Of a stretch of 64,000 nt of DNA, positions 17,567 through 25,558 are shown piece by piece. Positions within the stretch are counted from its first letter, which is position 1, and each line of letters starts with the position of its first letter. Made by a program: the position numbers and the translations under genes. Below the pieces are notes generated by a model. That model had not been told where the DNA came from. It ran no database searches and saw only the letters and a list, made by a program, of their open reading frames with translations. Source of the DNA: Hallerella sp964397425 (GTDB lineage Bacteria > Fibrobacterota > Fibrobacteria > Fibrobacterales > Fibrobacteraceae); assembly GCA_964397425.1 (NCBI GenBank), contig CAYNID010000002.1, positions 124,001-188,000 of the forward strand, given 5' to 3'.

Positions 17567-18046
17567 TATCCGGAAGTGCGTGTACCAGGCTTGGTCGCCG
17601 GGGAGGTAAGAGAGGGAATCGTTTGGGGAAACATCGGGAAATCCGCGGGTCATTTTTGCCGTGTTGCCAGCTTCTCCGCGGCGCGGTTGGTCGACGAGAA
17701 AAACGCTGCGTCCGTTCCTTAAGGCCAATGTGCTCCAGCCTTCCCGGCCATCGGTCGTAGAAATCCACCCGGTGCGGCTTTGACCGTATCCGTGCAAAAA
17801 GACAACGGGATTGGATGTTTCTTTTTCTGGAATTTGAAATAGAACGCTCGCATGGTCAACGTGAGCCGTGTTTCCTTCGCGGGTGGGAGACATCCAATTT
17901 TTCGTTTCGTCGTAGGTTCCCGGAATCGGCTTCGTGACGCTGCCTCCCGAAGCGAAAACGCCTTGTGTTTGGATGGAAAGCGGCCCGGAGGCGGCCATCA
18001 CCAAGGAGCACGTTAAAATGGGGGCGGTAAAAAGGTTGCGTTTCAT
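17000..18046 (-). CDS. secreted alpha/beta-hydrolase (esterase/lipase-like)
   Basis: 348 residues. It has an N-terminal signal sequence (MKRNLFTAPILTCSLVMAAS) and a predicted cleavage site near 20-30. Hydrolase landmarks are HGYGQSRTGW (oxyanion region) near 86 and the nucleophile elbow THSQGGR near 223, with a likely His near the C-terminus (TGNSHFLF). It is therefore exported and probably cleaves an ester on a carbohydrate or lipid. The substrate is unknown. Its 3' 577 bp were duplicated when the R-M cassette entered, but this copy is intact. Confidence 0.75.
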   Translation of the reverse strand: MKRNLFTAPILTCSLVMAASGPLSIQTQGVFASGGSVTKPIPGTYDETKNWMSPTREGNTAHVDHASVLFQIPEKETSNPVVFLHGYGQSRTGWISTTDGREGWSTLALRNGRSVFLVDQPRRGEAGNTAKMTRGFPDVSPNDSLSYLPGDQAWYTHFRIGRIAPDRYKGSQFPAGESSQNQFFRQMTVNTGAYDEKLFGKSLSAVLSDVKKMTGKSAVYVTHSQGGRVGFQTNVENMAALIAVEPGGTPEIGSAEYKKFLTAKIPILILFGDYIDNGPADIHSSGFWKKVRDNAQKFTEQYRKDGGDAELWDLPKMGITGNSHFLFQEMNNGQIADLLEQWLRAHKL

Positions 18047-18116
18047 CGGAAAGCCTTGAATGACGTCGTTGGTTTAAAGGGAACATTTTACATTCCCTCT
18101 TTGAAACGGAAAGTGT

Positions 18117-18980
18117 TCAGTCGTGAATTTTCCAACTGTGGATCATCTTCACGAATGCGGGGTCAAAATGATTCACAATTTCGCTTTTTTCTCGGTCGAG
18201 CGCTGCGATGGACTTCATGTCTTCGTCATCCAGGACGAAATCCCAAATGGCGAAGTTTTCTTCCATGCGCGCTTTTTTCGTGGATTTGGGTATCACGACG
18301 ACTCCGCGTTGAATGTTCCAGCGCAAAATGATCTGCGCCACAGTCTTGCCGTGTTTTTGTGCGATTTTCGAAAGGATCGGGTTTGAGAAAATGTCGAACT
18401 TGCCTTCGGCGAAAGGTCCCCAGGCCTCGGGGATGACTCCGTAACTTTTCATGGTTTCCAGCGCGCCTGGCTGTTGAAAAAACGGATGCAATTCCACCTG
18501 GTTGACTGCCGGCCGGATTTCAACGCTTTCGCAAAAATCGGCAAGGACGTGCGGATACAGGTTAGAACATCCGATGGCGCGGGTTTCGCCCGCTTTGTAC
18601 AAGTCCGTCATGGCGCGGTAGGCGCTGTAATAATCGCCTAGCGGCTGGTGAAAAAGATACAGGTCCAAATAATCCAGCTTCAAAAGTTTCAACGATTTTT
18701 CAAAGGCGCGTTTAGCGCTTTCTTCTCCATAATCCTGTACCCAAAGTTTTGTGGTGATGAAAAGTTCTTCGCGTTTGACCAGACCGTCGGAAATGGCTCG
18801 GGAAATCGCTTCTCCGACGGAAGCTTCGTTTTGGTAAGCGGATGCGGTGTCGATTGAACGGTAACCGGACGCGATGGCGTCGTAGACCGCCTGAACGGTA
18901 ACATTTCCATCGGGAACTTGGAAAACGCCGACTCCTTCGGCTGGCATTTTGACGCCATTGTTGAGAGTGATGTATTCCAT
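18117..18980 (-). CDS. aldo/keto reductase
   Basis: 287 residues, typical length. The catalytic tetrad is visible: Asp in SIDTASAY (about 44), Tyr in the same motif (about 49), Lys in TTKLW (about 78) and His in LFHQPLGDY (about 111). NADPH-binding IPKSTKKARMEEN is near the C-terminus. It reduces carbonyls of sugars or aldehydes; the 2,5-diketogluconate reductase branch is the closest type by pattern. Single gene with a short spacing to the esterase start. Confidence 0.88.
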   Translation of the reverse strand: MEYITLNNGVKMPAEGVGVFQVPDGNVTVQAVYDAIASGYRSIDTASAYQNEASVGEAISRAISDGLVKREELFITTKLWVQDYGEESAKRAFEKSLKLLKLDYLDLYLFHQPLGDYYSAYRAMTDLYKAGETRAIGCSNLYPHVLADFCESVEIRPAVNQVELHPFFQQPGALETMKSYGVIPEAWGPFAEGKFDIFSNPILSKIAQKHGKTVAQIILRWNIQRGVVVIPKSTKKARMEENFAIWDFVLDDEDMKSIAALDREKSEIVNHFDPAFVKMIHSWKIHD

Positions 18981-19051
18981 AAGAACCTCTGCGGTTGTGT
19001 TCTGAATTTACAAAATGAATTTTGAAAATGGCGGCAAATTTGAATGCGTAT

Positions 19052-19078
19052 AAAAAAAGCCCGGTAAAAACCGGGCTT
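19052..19078 (-). terminator. terminator after tRNA-Ala
   Basis: On the minus strand an AGCCCGG/CCGGGCT stem with a short T-rich loop is followed by seven T, starting 3 nt past the tRNA. Confidence 0.9.
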
Positions 19079-19079
19079 C

Positions 19080-19154
<75 letters not shown>

Positions 19155-19194
19155 ATAGATTGCGGCTCAAATATATCTTAATTTGAAAATTTTG

Positions 19195-19863
19195 TCAAGG
19201 TGTCCAGTCAATTTCCTGGATTCCTTTGCTTTTTAAATAGGCGTTCGCCTTGCTGAAGTGCCTGCAGCCAAAAAATCCGCGGTAGGCGGAAAGCGGGCTC
19301 GGGTGGGGCGCTTCGAGAATCAGGTGTCCGCGTTCCGGGGCGATAAGCGTCTTTTTGCGGATGGCGAAACTTCCCCACAAGAGGAACACCAGATTCTCTT
19401 TTTGCTCGGAAAGGCGCGCGATAAGCGTATCGGTAAATTGCTGCCAGCCGATTTGAGAATGTGAAGCCGCCTGGTGTGCCCGGACGGTAAGGCTGGCGTT
19501 TAACAGGAGGACGCCTTGTTTTGCCCATTTTTCAAGGTTGCCGCTTTGCGGTTTTGGAATGCCCAAATCGTTTTGCAATTCTTGGAAAATGTTGACGAGG
19601 GACGGCGGCGGTTGGACGCCATCGGCAACGGAAAAACAGAGCCCGTTAGCCTGGCCCGGATTGTGGTAAGGGTCTTGCCCGATGATGACGGCTTTGACAT
19701 TGTCGACAGGGCATTCGTCAAGGGCGGCGAAGATGCGGGAGCCGGGAGGGTAGACTGTGTATTTTTTCTTCTCTTCGACAAGGACGTTCTTCAAATGCAG
19801 AAAATACGGCATTTCAAATTGATCCTTGAGCAATTCGTACCATGTAGGGTCCAGTTTTACCAT
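19195..19863 (-). CDS. ung: uracil-DNA glycosylase, family 1
   Basis: 222 residues from the ATG at 19863. Removes uracil from DNA in base-excision repair. The water-activating loop GQDPYH is at 62-67 and the DNA-intercalation loop HPSPLS near 187. The frame is open 54 codons further upstream into the preceding methyltransferase gene, with Lys/Pro-rich sequence that does not belong to the family; the internal ATG gives the usual UNG length. Last protein gene of the rnd-tat operon. Confidence 0.93.
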   Translation of the reverse strand: MVKLDPTWYELLKDQFEMPYFLHLKNVLVEEKKKYTVYPPGSRIFAALDECPVDNVKAVIIGQDPYHNPGQANGLCFSVADGVQPPPSLVNIFQELQNDLGIPKPQSGNLEKWAKQGVLLLNASLTVRAHQAASHSQIGWQQFTDTLIARLSEQKENLVFLLWGSFAIRKKTLIAPERGHLILEAPHPSPLSAYRGFFGCRHFSKANAYLKSKGIQEIDWTP

Positions 19864-19903
19864 AAGACTAAGATAGGAATTTTGGTTGGCTGTCGGCGGC
19901 GCT

Positions 19904-21058
19904 TCAAACGGGTTTTGTGAGGATGGCCGTTTTTTCTCCGGCGACGCGCGTGTAAAAAAGAACGCCTTCGTTTTCGCCTTTCGGGGAAAGTCTTTTGATT
20001 TCGGCTTCGGGGACGATTTCGACACCGCGCTTTTTGATGGTGAGTTTGCCGACGCGGTGATCCCGCAACAGTTTTTTGACTTTTCCCGTGGAAAGGGGAG
20101 CGCTTCCCAAAATGCGGAAATTGCGGAAGCCTTCGCCGTGGAGAGGTTTATCGCTTGTCAGGTATGCGATGCCCGGAGAAATCAGGCGCACGTCCGGAGA
20201 AAGGCTTTGGGCGATTTCCGGGAAGAGATGGCTGCGGATCAAAACGGGGATGGGCTCGGCGAGGAAATTCGACAAGGGCCCACAAGAAAGTTCTGTTGGC
20301 GATGAGGATGTCCAAACGTGGGCGTTTCCAAAACTGTCGATGAATACGGCGTGCGTTTTTCCCGGATTTTTCGCCAAACATCCGAACAGGAGCAGGCATT
20401 CGCGGCAATCGTTTTTTGCGCCGAGATAAAATTTTTCGGTTTCGGCGGGAAAGGACTCTTGCGGATAACCCGGAGGGAGTTTCGCCATGCCGCCTTTGTA
20501 AAGTTTCGCCAATTCGATGATTTCGGAAAGGCTGGGAGTCAATTCGGAAAAGTTCCGCTGGTTGTCGTCATCCTTGGCGCGGCGTGCGGAATCAATGGTG
20601 AACAAGGCGCTGCGCGATTTGAGGGTGCGGACGTCGGCAGTCAAAGCTTCCCGTTGATAGCCCATGGTTTTTGTGTTGAACAGGTACATGGCGACGCGTT
20701 CTTCGGACAAATCCACCCCGCGCACGGGAACAGTTTGCGGAAGAAAGAAACTGTCTCCGCCCATGCCGCAGCACAAATCGTCGACAGATTCGGCGCCGTC
20801 AAAAAAGCGGGCTTTGTATATTCCAATGTCGGCGGCTGTCGATTGCTCTAACGCCAATTTGTCGCATGCCAAAAAGGCGTTCGTGTCGAACTTTTTCCTG
20901 TACTTGGGAACAAGGGCGATGTAATCCAAAATCTGATTTCGCCAAGGAGCGAATTCGCTTTTGGAAAGGGCCTCGGCGAGTTTCAAAAGGTCGGTCTTTT
21001 TACGGACGGCTTCTTCGATGAAATTCCGAAGCTCCGCATTGTCTAGCGGAAGGGGCAC
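19904..21058 (-). CDS. class I SAM-dependent methyltransferase with THUMP-like C-terminal domain
   Basis: 384 residues. The Rossmann motif DDLCCGMGGDSF near 93 and acidic RGVDLSEE near 112 bind SAM, and SARRAK near 157 replaces the DPxRR motif common in this family. The C-terminal 90 residues match the THUMP-like domain, suggesting an RNA substrate. It starts 2 bp after the TrmH-like gene stop, so the two RNA-modification genes are coupled. The target nucleotide is unknown. Confidence 0.75.
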   Translation of the reverse strand: MPLPLDNAELRNFIEEAVRKKTDLLKLAEALSKSEFAPWRNQILDYIALVPKYRKKFDTNAFLACDKLALEQSTAADIGIYKARFFDGAESVDDLCCGMGGDSFFLPQTVPVRGVDLSEERVAMYLFNTKTMGYQREALTADVRTLKSRSALFTIDSARRAKDDDNQRNFSELTPSLSEIIELAKLYKGGMAKLPPGYPQESFPAETEKFYLGAKNDCRECLLLFGCLAKNPGKTHAVFIDSFGNAHVWTSSSPTELSCGPLSNFLAEPIPVLIRSHLFPEIAQSLSPDVRLISPGIAYLTSDKPLHGEGFRNFRILGSAPLSTGKVKKLLRDHRVGKLTIKKRGVEIVPEAEIKRLSPKGENEGVLFYTRVAGEKTAILTKPV

Positions 21059-21060
21059 GG

Positions 21061-22023
21061 TTAACCGACGGGGCGCTTCCGCGCGATTTCGTAAAGCCCC
21101 AAGGAAAGCGCCACAGAAGCGTTATACGATTGCGCGTCGGGCATCATCGGAATGCGGAGAATGTCCGAACATTGCTTCGCGATAAAGGGGGGAAGCCCGG
21201 CGTCTTCGCCGCCGACGGCAAGGACGATGCGGTCTCCGAACGGATAATCGACAAGGGAAACTTCCGTCGCGGCATCGAGTCCCAAAATCTGATAACCGGC
21301 CTGTTTGAGTTCTCCGATGGTCGCTTCGAGATTTTCCGGACGACAAAGGCGGAGCTTGTCGATGGCGCCGGTCGATGCCCGGGCGACAGTCGGCGTGAGT
21401 CCGCACATTCCTTTAGACGGCATCAGGAAAATGTCCGCGCCCAGTCCCAGCGAAGAGCGGATGCACGCGCCCAAGTTTCGGGGGTCTTCGATGTTGGTCG
21501 CAATCACGACCAGTTTGCGTTCGCCTTTTTCTTCCGCTTCGAAAAATTCCTGTTTGACCTCGTCCCATTTCAACAGTTCCTTTTCATTGCAAAGGGCGAC
21601 TACGCCCTGGTTCGGAACGGCGTAGGAATCGAGGATGCGGGCTTCGACCTGCTGCACGTGGATCCGGTTCTTTTTGGCCAACTTTTGGAGGGAATACAGT
21701 TTGGGATTGCCTGAATTGTGGCGGAAAAGCACCCGGTGGACTTTCATCGGGGAATTTTGCAAAAGTTCTGTCACTTCGCGAATGCCGCCTACGGCTGTTT
21801 GCGGCGCGCTTTCGGAGTCGCCGATGGCCAGTTTCACCTGGGATGGACGCGGGCGCGCTTCTGCGTTTTCTTCAAAGTGCGTTTTTTCGAATTTGGGGGA
21901 ACGCCCGTAAGCGAAGTCGCGGCGCGGTCTGCTTTCGCGGTCCTGCGAAAAGGAACGCCCTTCTGGGAACGGGTGACGTTCGTCTTGTTCACGGCGAGCA
22001 TTAAACGGTTGTTTTTTCCACAT
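21061..22023 (-). CDS. TrmH/SpoU-family RNA 2'-O-methyltransferase
   Basis: 320 residues. After a basic, low-complexity tail (1-60) comes a substrate-binding domain, then the SPOUT catalytic domain with its three motifs: NIEDPRNLGACIRS near 188, AVGGEDAGL near 273 and IPMMPDAQSYNASVALSLGLYE near 297. The knot motif has SYNAS rather than the common SLNVS. RlmB is the nearest type. The gene overlaps the upstream fusion gene by 23 bp. Confidence 0.85.
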   Translation of the reverse strand: MWKKQPFNARREQDERHPFPEGRSFSQDRESRPRRDFAYGRSPKFEKTHFEENAEARPRPSQVKLAIGDSESAPQTAVGGIREVTELLQNSPMKVHRVLFRHNSGNPKLYSLQKLAKKNRIHVQQVEARILDSYAVPNQGVVALCNEKELLKWDEVKQEFFEAEEKGERKLVVIATNIEDPRNLGACIRSSLGLGADIFLMPSKGMCGLTPTVARASTGAIDKLRLCRPENLEATIGELKQAGYQILGLDAATEVSLVDYPFGDRIVLAVGGEDAGLPPFIAKQCSDILRIPMMPDAQSYNASVALSLGLYEIARKRPVG

Positions 22024-22693
22024 GGGGAGTCTCCTTTTCCGGATCGGTTTTCGGGGCTACAATATAGTTCATTGGAATGTCGTGGGGCTTGAGCGGAAGT
22101 GGATTTTCGGATACCTGGACACGGAATGCGACTCCGCACTTGACTGTTTCCGGATGCTTGGAGAGGAATCGGTCGTAATATCCTTTTCCGTGGCCGAATC
22201 TTCCGCCGTCGCGGGAAAATTTTACTCCGGGGACCAGGGCGAATGGAACGGGTCCCGTGTAAATGGGAAGGTCTTTCCGCGGTTCCCGAACGTGGAATCT
22301 GCCTTCGACAAGATCTTTTTCCAAGTTGCGGACTTCGACAAATTCCATGAGGCCGTCATTGAATGTTCTTGGCAATAAAAGTCTGCCTTCTGGGGCCAAT
22401 TCTTTCAAGAGGGGCAAAATGTCCGGTTCGCCTGGCAGCGGATGGAAGGCGGCGACTTTGGCTGCGGAACGGTAAGGCTCGAAATGCCGGATGGCTTGGA
22501 CAATCCAGCTGTTTTCGTCCGCTCTTTCGACATCTTGCATCAGGGAATCCTCTAAGTCGAATTTCATTTTGTATAAACGTCCTTTCCAACGTTTGAATGC
22601 GGCGAGCGCCTTTCCGAGGTCTTTGGGCGAAACGAGCGCAAGGGCGAGCACCAGCAGAACGCAAAGTTCTGAAAATCCGATTTCCGCGTTCAC
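22001..22693 (-). CDS. TatB-like segment fused to 5-formyltetrahydrofolate cyclo-ligase
   Basis: 230 residues in one uninterrupted frame. Residues 1-50 have the TatA/TatB layout: short N-terminus, GFSELCVLLVLALALVSPKDL (hydrophobic helix, then the hinge with SPKDL) and an amphipathic basic helix. Residues about 55-225 are a 5-formyl-THF cyclo-ligase: LLPRTFNDGLMEF, FALVPGVKFSRDGGRFGHGKGYYDRFL and HDIPMNYIV. It lies directly after tatC (4-bp overlap), where tatB would be. The fusion would put a folate enzyme on the Tat receptor protein. The start is fixed by the tatC overlap. Confidence 0.78.
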   Translation of the reverse strand: MNAEIGFSELCVLLVLALALVSPKDLGKALAAFKRWKGRLYKMKFDLEDSLMQDVERADENSWIVQAIRHFEPYRSAAKVAAFHPLPGEPDILPLLKELAPEGRLLLPRTFNDGLMEFVEVRNLEKDLVEGRFHVREPRKDLPIYTGPVPFALVPGVKFSRDGGRFGHGKGYYDRFLSKHPETVKCGVAFRVQVSENPLPLKPHDIPMNYIVAPKTDPEKETPHVEKTTV

Positions 22694-23385
22694 CGTTTCC
22701 TCCAGGCGATTTTATAAGTGATGAGGCTCAGTCCATACAAGGCCGTCAGCGGAAGCGCCATCCAAAAAAGCGAAAGCAGGTCCGGGGGCGTTACGATGGC
22801 GGAAAAGAGCGCGATGAGAAAGAGGACTATCCGGAAATGCCGCATGGGGAAGTTCTTGTCGGCAATACCCGTCCGGGCAAAAAAAGCGGCGAAGACGGGC
22901 ATCAAAAACGCCACGGCAAACAAAAAGACAAAGCGGAATAAAAATGAAACATAGGCGCTTTGCGCCCACATTTGCGTCGCGCTTTCGGAATAATTCGCCA
23001 AAAAGGATAGCAGGAGCGGAATGGCGAAACAGTAGGCGAATGCGGCTCCGGTGTAAAAAAGCGCACAGGAAAGGATTAGGGAAATGGCGATGAATTTGCG
23101 GCGGTTCTCCCGGATGGCGGGCGCGCAAAAAGCGTAAGCGTTGTAAAGGAAAACGGGGGCGGAAATCAAGGCGGAAAGCATTCCGGCAAGCTGGAGCGTT
23201 GCAGAAATCCCTTCGGCGGGGGAGAGGTTTACCAAAGTCACCGTGTCCGACAGGATGAGCGGATGTTTGGCGATGGGCCACAGGAACGGTGCCGCGTAAA
23301 AAGCGCATGCGGTGAAAACGCCAAAGCAAAGGAGACAAACGAGAGTTCGCCACCGGAGTTCCCGAAAATGTTCAGAAATCTCCAT
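22690..23385 (-). CDS. tatC: twin-arginine translocase subunit TatC
   Basis: 231 residues, six hydrophobic segments. The N-terminal HFRELRWR motif (usual HLxELR), periplasmic LSPAEG loop (usual SPxEGF) and FYTGAAFAYCFAIP in the fourth segment are TatC landmarks. It binds twin-arginine signal peptides in the inner membrane. It sits 15 bp after tatA and overlaps the TatB-like fusion by 4 bp. Confidence 0.93.
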   Translation of the reverse strand: MEISEHFRELRWRTLVCLLCFGVFTACAFYAAPFLWPIAKHPLILSDTVTLVNLSPAEGISATLQLAGMLSALISAPVFLYNAYAFCAPAIRENRRKFIAISLILSCALFYTGAAFAYCFAIPLLLSFLANYSESATQMWAQSAYVSFLFRFVFLFAVAFLMPVFAAFFARTGIADKNFPMRHFRIVLFLIALFSAIVTPPDLLSLFWMALPLTALYGLSLITYKIAWRKR

Positions 23386-23400
23386 CGTCTTTTTGCCGGG

Positions 23401-23574
23401 TCAGGTTTTGTCTTGGGAATTGTCGGTTTTATCGTCCGAACCTTTTTGCGCCTTGCGGAATTCGCGCAAAGCTTTTCCCAAAGAGGCGCCCAGTTCGGGA
23501 ATGCGGTGTGCGCCGAAAAGCAGCAAAACCAGGAAAATGATCAGTAATAATTCGGGGATGCCGATGTTGCCCAT
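23401..23574 (-). CDS. tatA: twin-arginine translocase subunit TatA
   Basis: 57 residues. ATG complement at 23572-23574, stop at 23401-23403. MGNIGIPELLLIIFLVLLLF forms the membrane helix, followed by the FGAHRIPELG hinge and the amphipathic SLGKALREFRKAQKG helix, ending in a charged tail. This is the pore-forming component of the Tat system. It lies 6 bp after rnd and 15 bp before tatC. Confidence 0.93.
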   Translation of the reverse strand: MGNIGIPELLLIIFLVLLLFGAHRIPELGASLGKALREFRKAQKGSDDKTDNSQDKT

Positions 23575-23580
23575 AAGTCC

Positions 23581-24714
23581 TCACGGGTGCAAATTTTGAT
23601 GCAGGATATCGTTCCAAATGTTGCGTTGCCAATTCAAAAAATGAGCGGCATCGTAACGGTCGTTCCAAGTCGTTCCAATGGGAGAGGCTAGCGAAATGAG
23701 CTGGGAGCGGTTCGCGAGCATTGCCGCATCCAGATTCAAGTCTTTGGCGCGTTCGTTTCGCCATTCTTTGAGTGTGTCGATGAGATCGCCATCGGGACAG
23801 AATTCGGGCGGAGGGACCCGTTGATTCATTTCGGGCCATTCCGATTGGGGAGTTTCCATCGCTTTCTGGAGCATATCCAAAAAATCCGCGCGGCGTTCCC
23901 CGGTAAAATTTCGGGGCAATTTGGGGAGAAATTCTTCGCGGACATTCGGAAACGAATAGGTCGCTGAGCGGACTATTGCAAGCATCAGCTCGTTGCCGAA
24001 TACTTTATAGGGAGGCCTGTCCAATTTTTCGGCTTCTTTTTCGCGCCATTCCCAAACGTGCTTTAAAATGTTGAGCGACTGGGAGTGCAATTTGAAGGAG
24101 CCCGGGATGCGGAATCGTTCCGGATCTTTTTCTTTGGGCTGCCGGGCTTTTTGAATCAGGTCGTCACAAGTTTCGATAAGCCAGTCGAATTTTCCCTGTT
24201 CTTTCAACTGTTCGCCGAGCTTTGCGCAAAGTTCATGCAGATAAAACGTGTCGTGAATCGCGTATTCGCACATATCCGCAGGAAGCGGGCGAATGGTCCA
24301 GTCGGATTTTTGATTGTCCTTGGGCAAGTCGATTCCAAAATATTTGCGGACAAGGCTTGCGTAACCGAGCGCGCTTTCGCCCAAAAATTTAGCGGCGAGC
24401 ATCGTGTCGAAAACATGCGCGGGCGAAAAGTGGAATCGGTGCCACAGCATGCGCAAATCGTAATCGGATCCGTGCAAAATCAGATTGTTCATCGCACGTG
24501 TTTTGAAAAGTTTTGGAATGTCGATGGGGGCGAAAGGATCAACGATGTAACAGTGGTCGCCGATGGTTATCTGTATCAGGCAAAGGCGAACCGTGTAATG
24601 ATACATGGAGTCCGCTTCGGTGTCGACTGCCGCGATTTCGTAGTGGGAAAGGTCTTGGAGCAACGTTTCCAAGGAATCTTCGTCGGCGACAAGAATGTAC
24701 GGGTCGTTTTTCAT
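23581..24714 (-). CDS. rnd: ribonuclease D (DEDDy 3'-5' exoribonuclease)
   Basis: 377 residues from the ATG at 24714; one TTG codon further upstream is also open. DEDD motifs: DTEAD near 31-35, HGSDYDLRML near 81 and YAIHDTFYL near 151 (tyrosine class). An HRDC-type helical domain follows at about 205-290. It trims tRNA and other stable RNA 3' ends. It is the first gene of the operon with tatA, tatC and the downstream RNA methyltransferases. Confidence 0.9.
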   Translation of the reverse strand: MKNDPYILVADEDSLETLLQDLSHYEIAAVDTEADSMYHYTVRLCLIQITIGDHCYIVDPFAPIDIPKLFKTRAMNNLILHGSDYDLRMLWHRFHFSPAHVFDTMLAAKFLGESALGYASLVRKYFGIDLPKDNQKSDWTIRPLPADMCEYAIHDTFYLHELCAKLGEQLKEQGKFDWLIETCDDLIQKARQPKEKDPERFRIPGSFKLHSQSLNILKHVWEWREKEAEKLDRPPYKVFGNELMLAIVRSATYSFPNVREEFLPKLPRNFTGERRADFLDMLQKAMETPQSEWPEMNQRVPPPEFCPDGDLIDTLKEWRNERAKDLNLDAAMLANRSQLISLASPIGTTWNDRYDAAHFLNWQRNIWNDILHQNLHP

Positions 24715-24869
24715 CAAAGGGAAATATAAACAAAATTTGAAATGGATAGGAAACCGTGAAAAGGGGAAGGGTGAAAAGATGGCGCATTCTGGAAATATTC
24801 ATTTGGAAAACACGTTATCAATTCAACTTCGTCGACGTCAAAAATTTTATCTAGGATGTAAACATTTAA

Positions 24870-25460
24870 ACTCCAACTTTTGGTGGACTGTTCATCCGCA
24901 TTATGAACTCCACATTCCAAACGCCAATTTCCAAACTCCCACACAAAAAAGTTTCCCATTCACAGCCTCGATTTCTCATTTCTTATTCCGCCAAAACGGC
25001 TCGCCTTCACAGTCAAAACCGTGCAAAATTCACCCAGCAACAGAAAAGGCTTTCGTGCAAACAACCCCACACAAAAAAATTTTTCAACAGCACCAATTCC
25101 GAATTCCGCATTCCGAATTATACACTCCACTCTCCACTCTCCACACTTCAAACTCCTAACTCCTAACTCCTCATTCCTCATTTCTNNNNNNNNNNNNNNN
25201 NNNNNNNNNNNNNNNNNNNNNNNNNNNNNNNNNNNNNNNNNNNNNNNNNNNNNNNNNNNNNNNNNNNNNNNNNNNNNNNNNNNNNTCTCCACTCTCCACA
25301 CTTCAAACTCCTAACTCCTAACTCCTCATTCCTCATTTCTAATTTCTAATTTCTAATTCCACACATCCCCAACCGCAGAAAAGCCGCTCCGTTCCTCCCA
25401 CACAAAAAAGTTTCCCATTCGCAGCCTCAATTTCTCATTTCTCATTCCTAATTATCACCC
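24870..25460 (-). repeat. interspersed repeat array 2 (inverted relative to array 1)
   Basis: Read on the minus strand, this divergent intergenic region carries the same blocks as array 1: AATTAGGAATGAGAAATGAG-like segments, GGGAAACTTTTTTGTGTGGG, GCCTTTTCTG and CACGGTTTTGACTGTGAAGG-type hairpin arms ending in AGCCGTTTT. At least three copies are present, at about 24900-24975, 24990-25185 and 25286-25455. The rest of 24715-25558 holds no gene. Identity to array 1 is lower than within array 1. Confidence 0.75.
25186..25285. other. assembly gap of 100 N
   Basis: Exactly 100 N. The 55 bases before it (25131-25185) are identical to the 55 bases after it (25286-25340), so the contigs probably overlap here and the gap may be an artefact. 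Confidence 0.95.
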
Positions 25461-25558
25461 CCTCATTCTTAAAAAATTGACAGGCAAAAAATGAAAACGT
25501 ATTTTTGAAGCGCATCAGTAAAAAGCTTCTAGTCAAAAAATGTGAGGAAGAGGAAACG

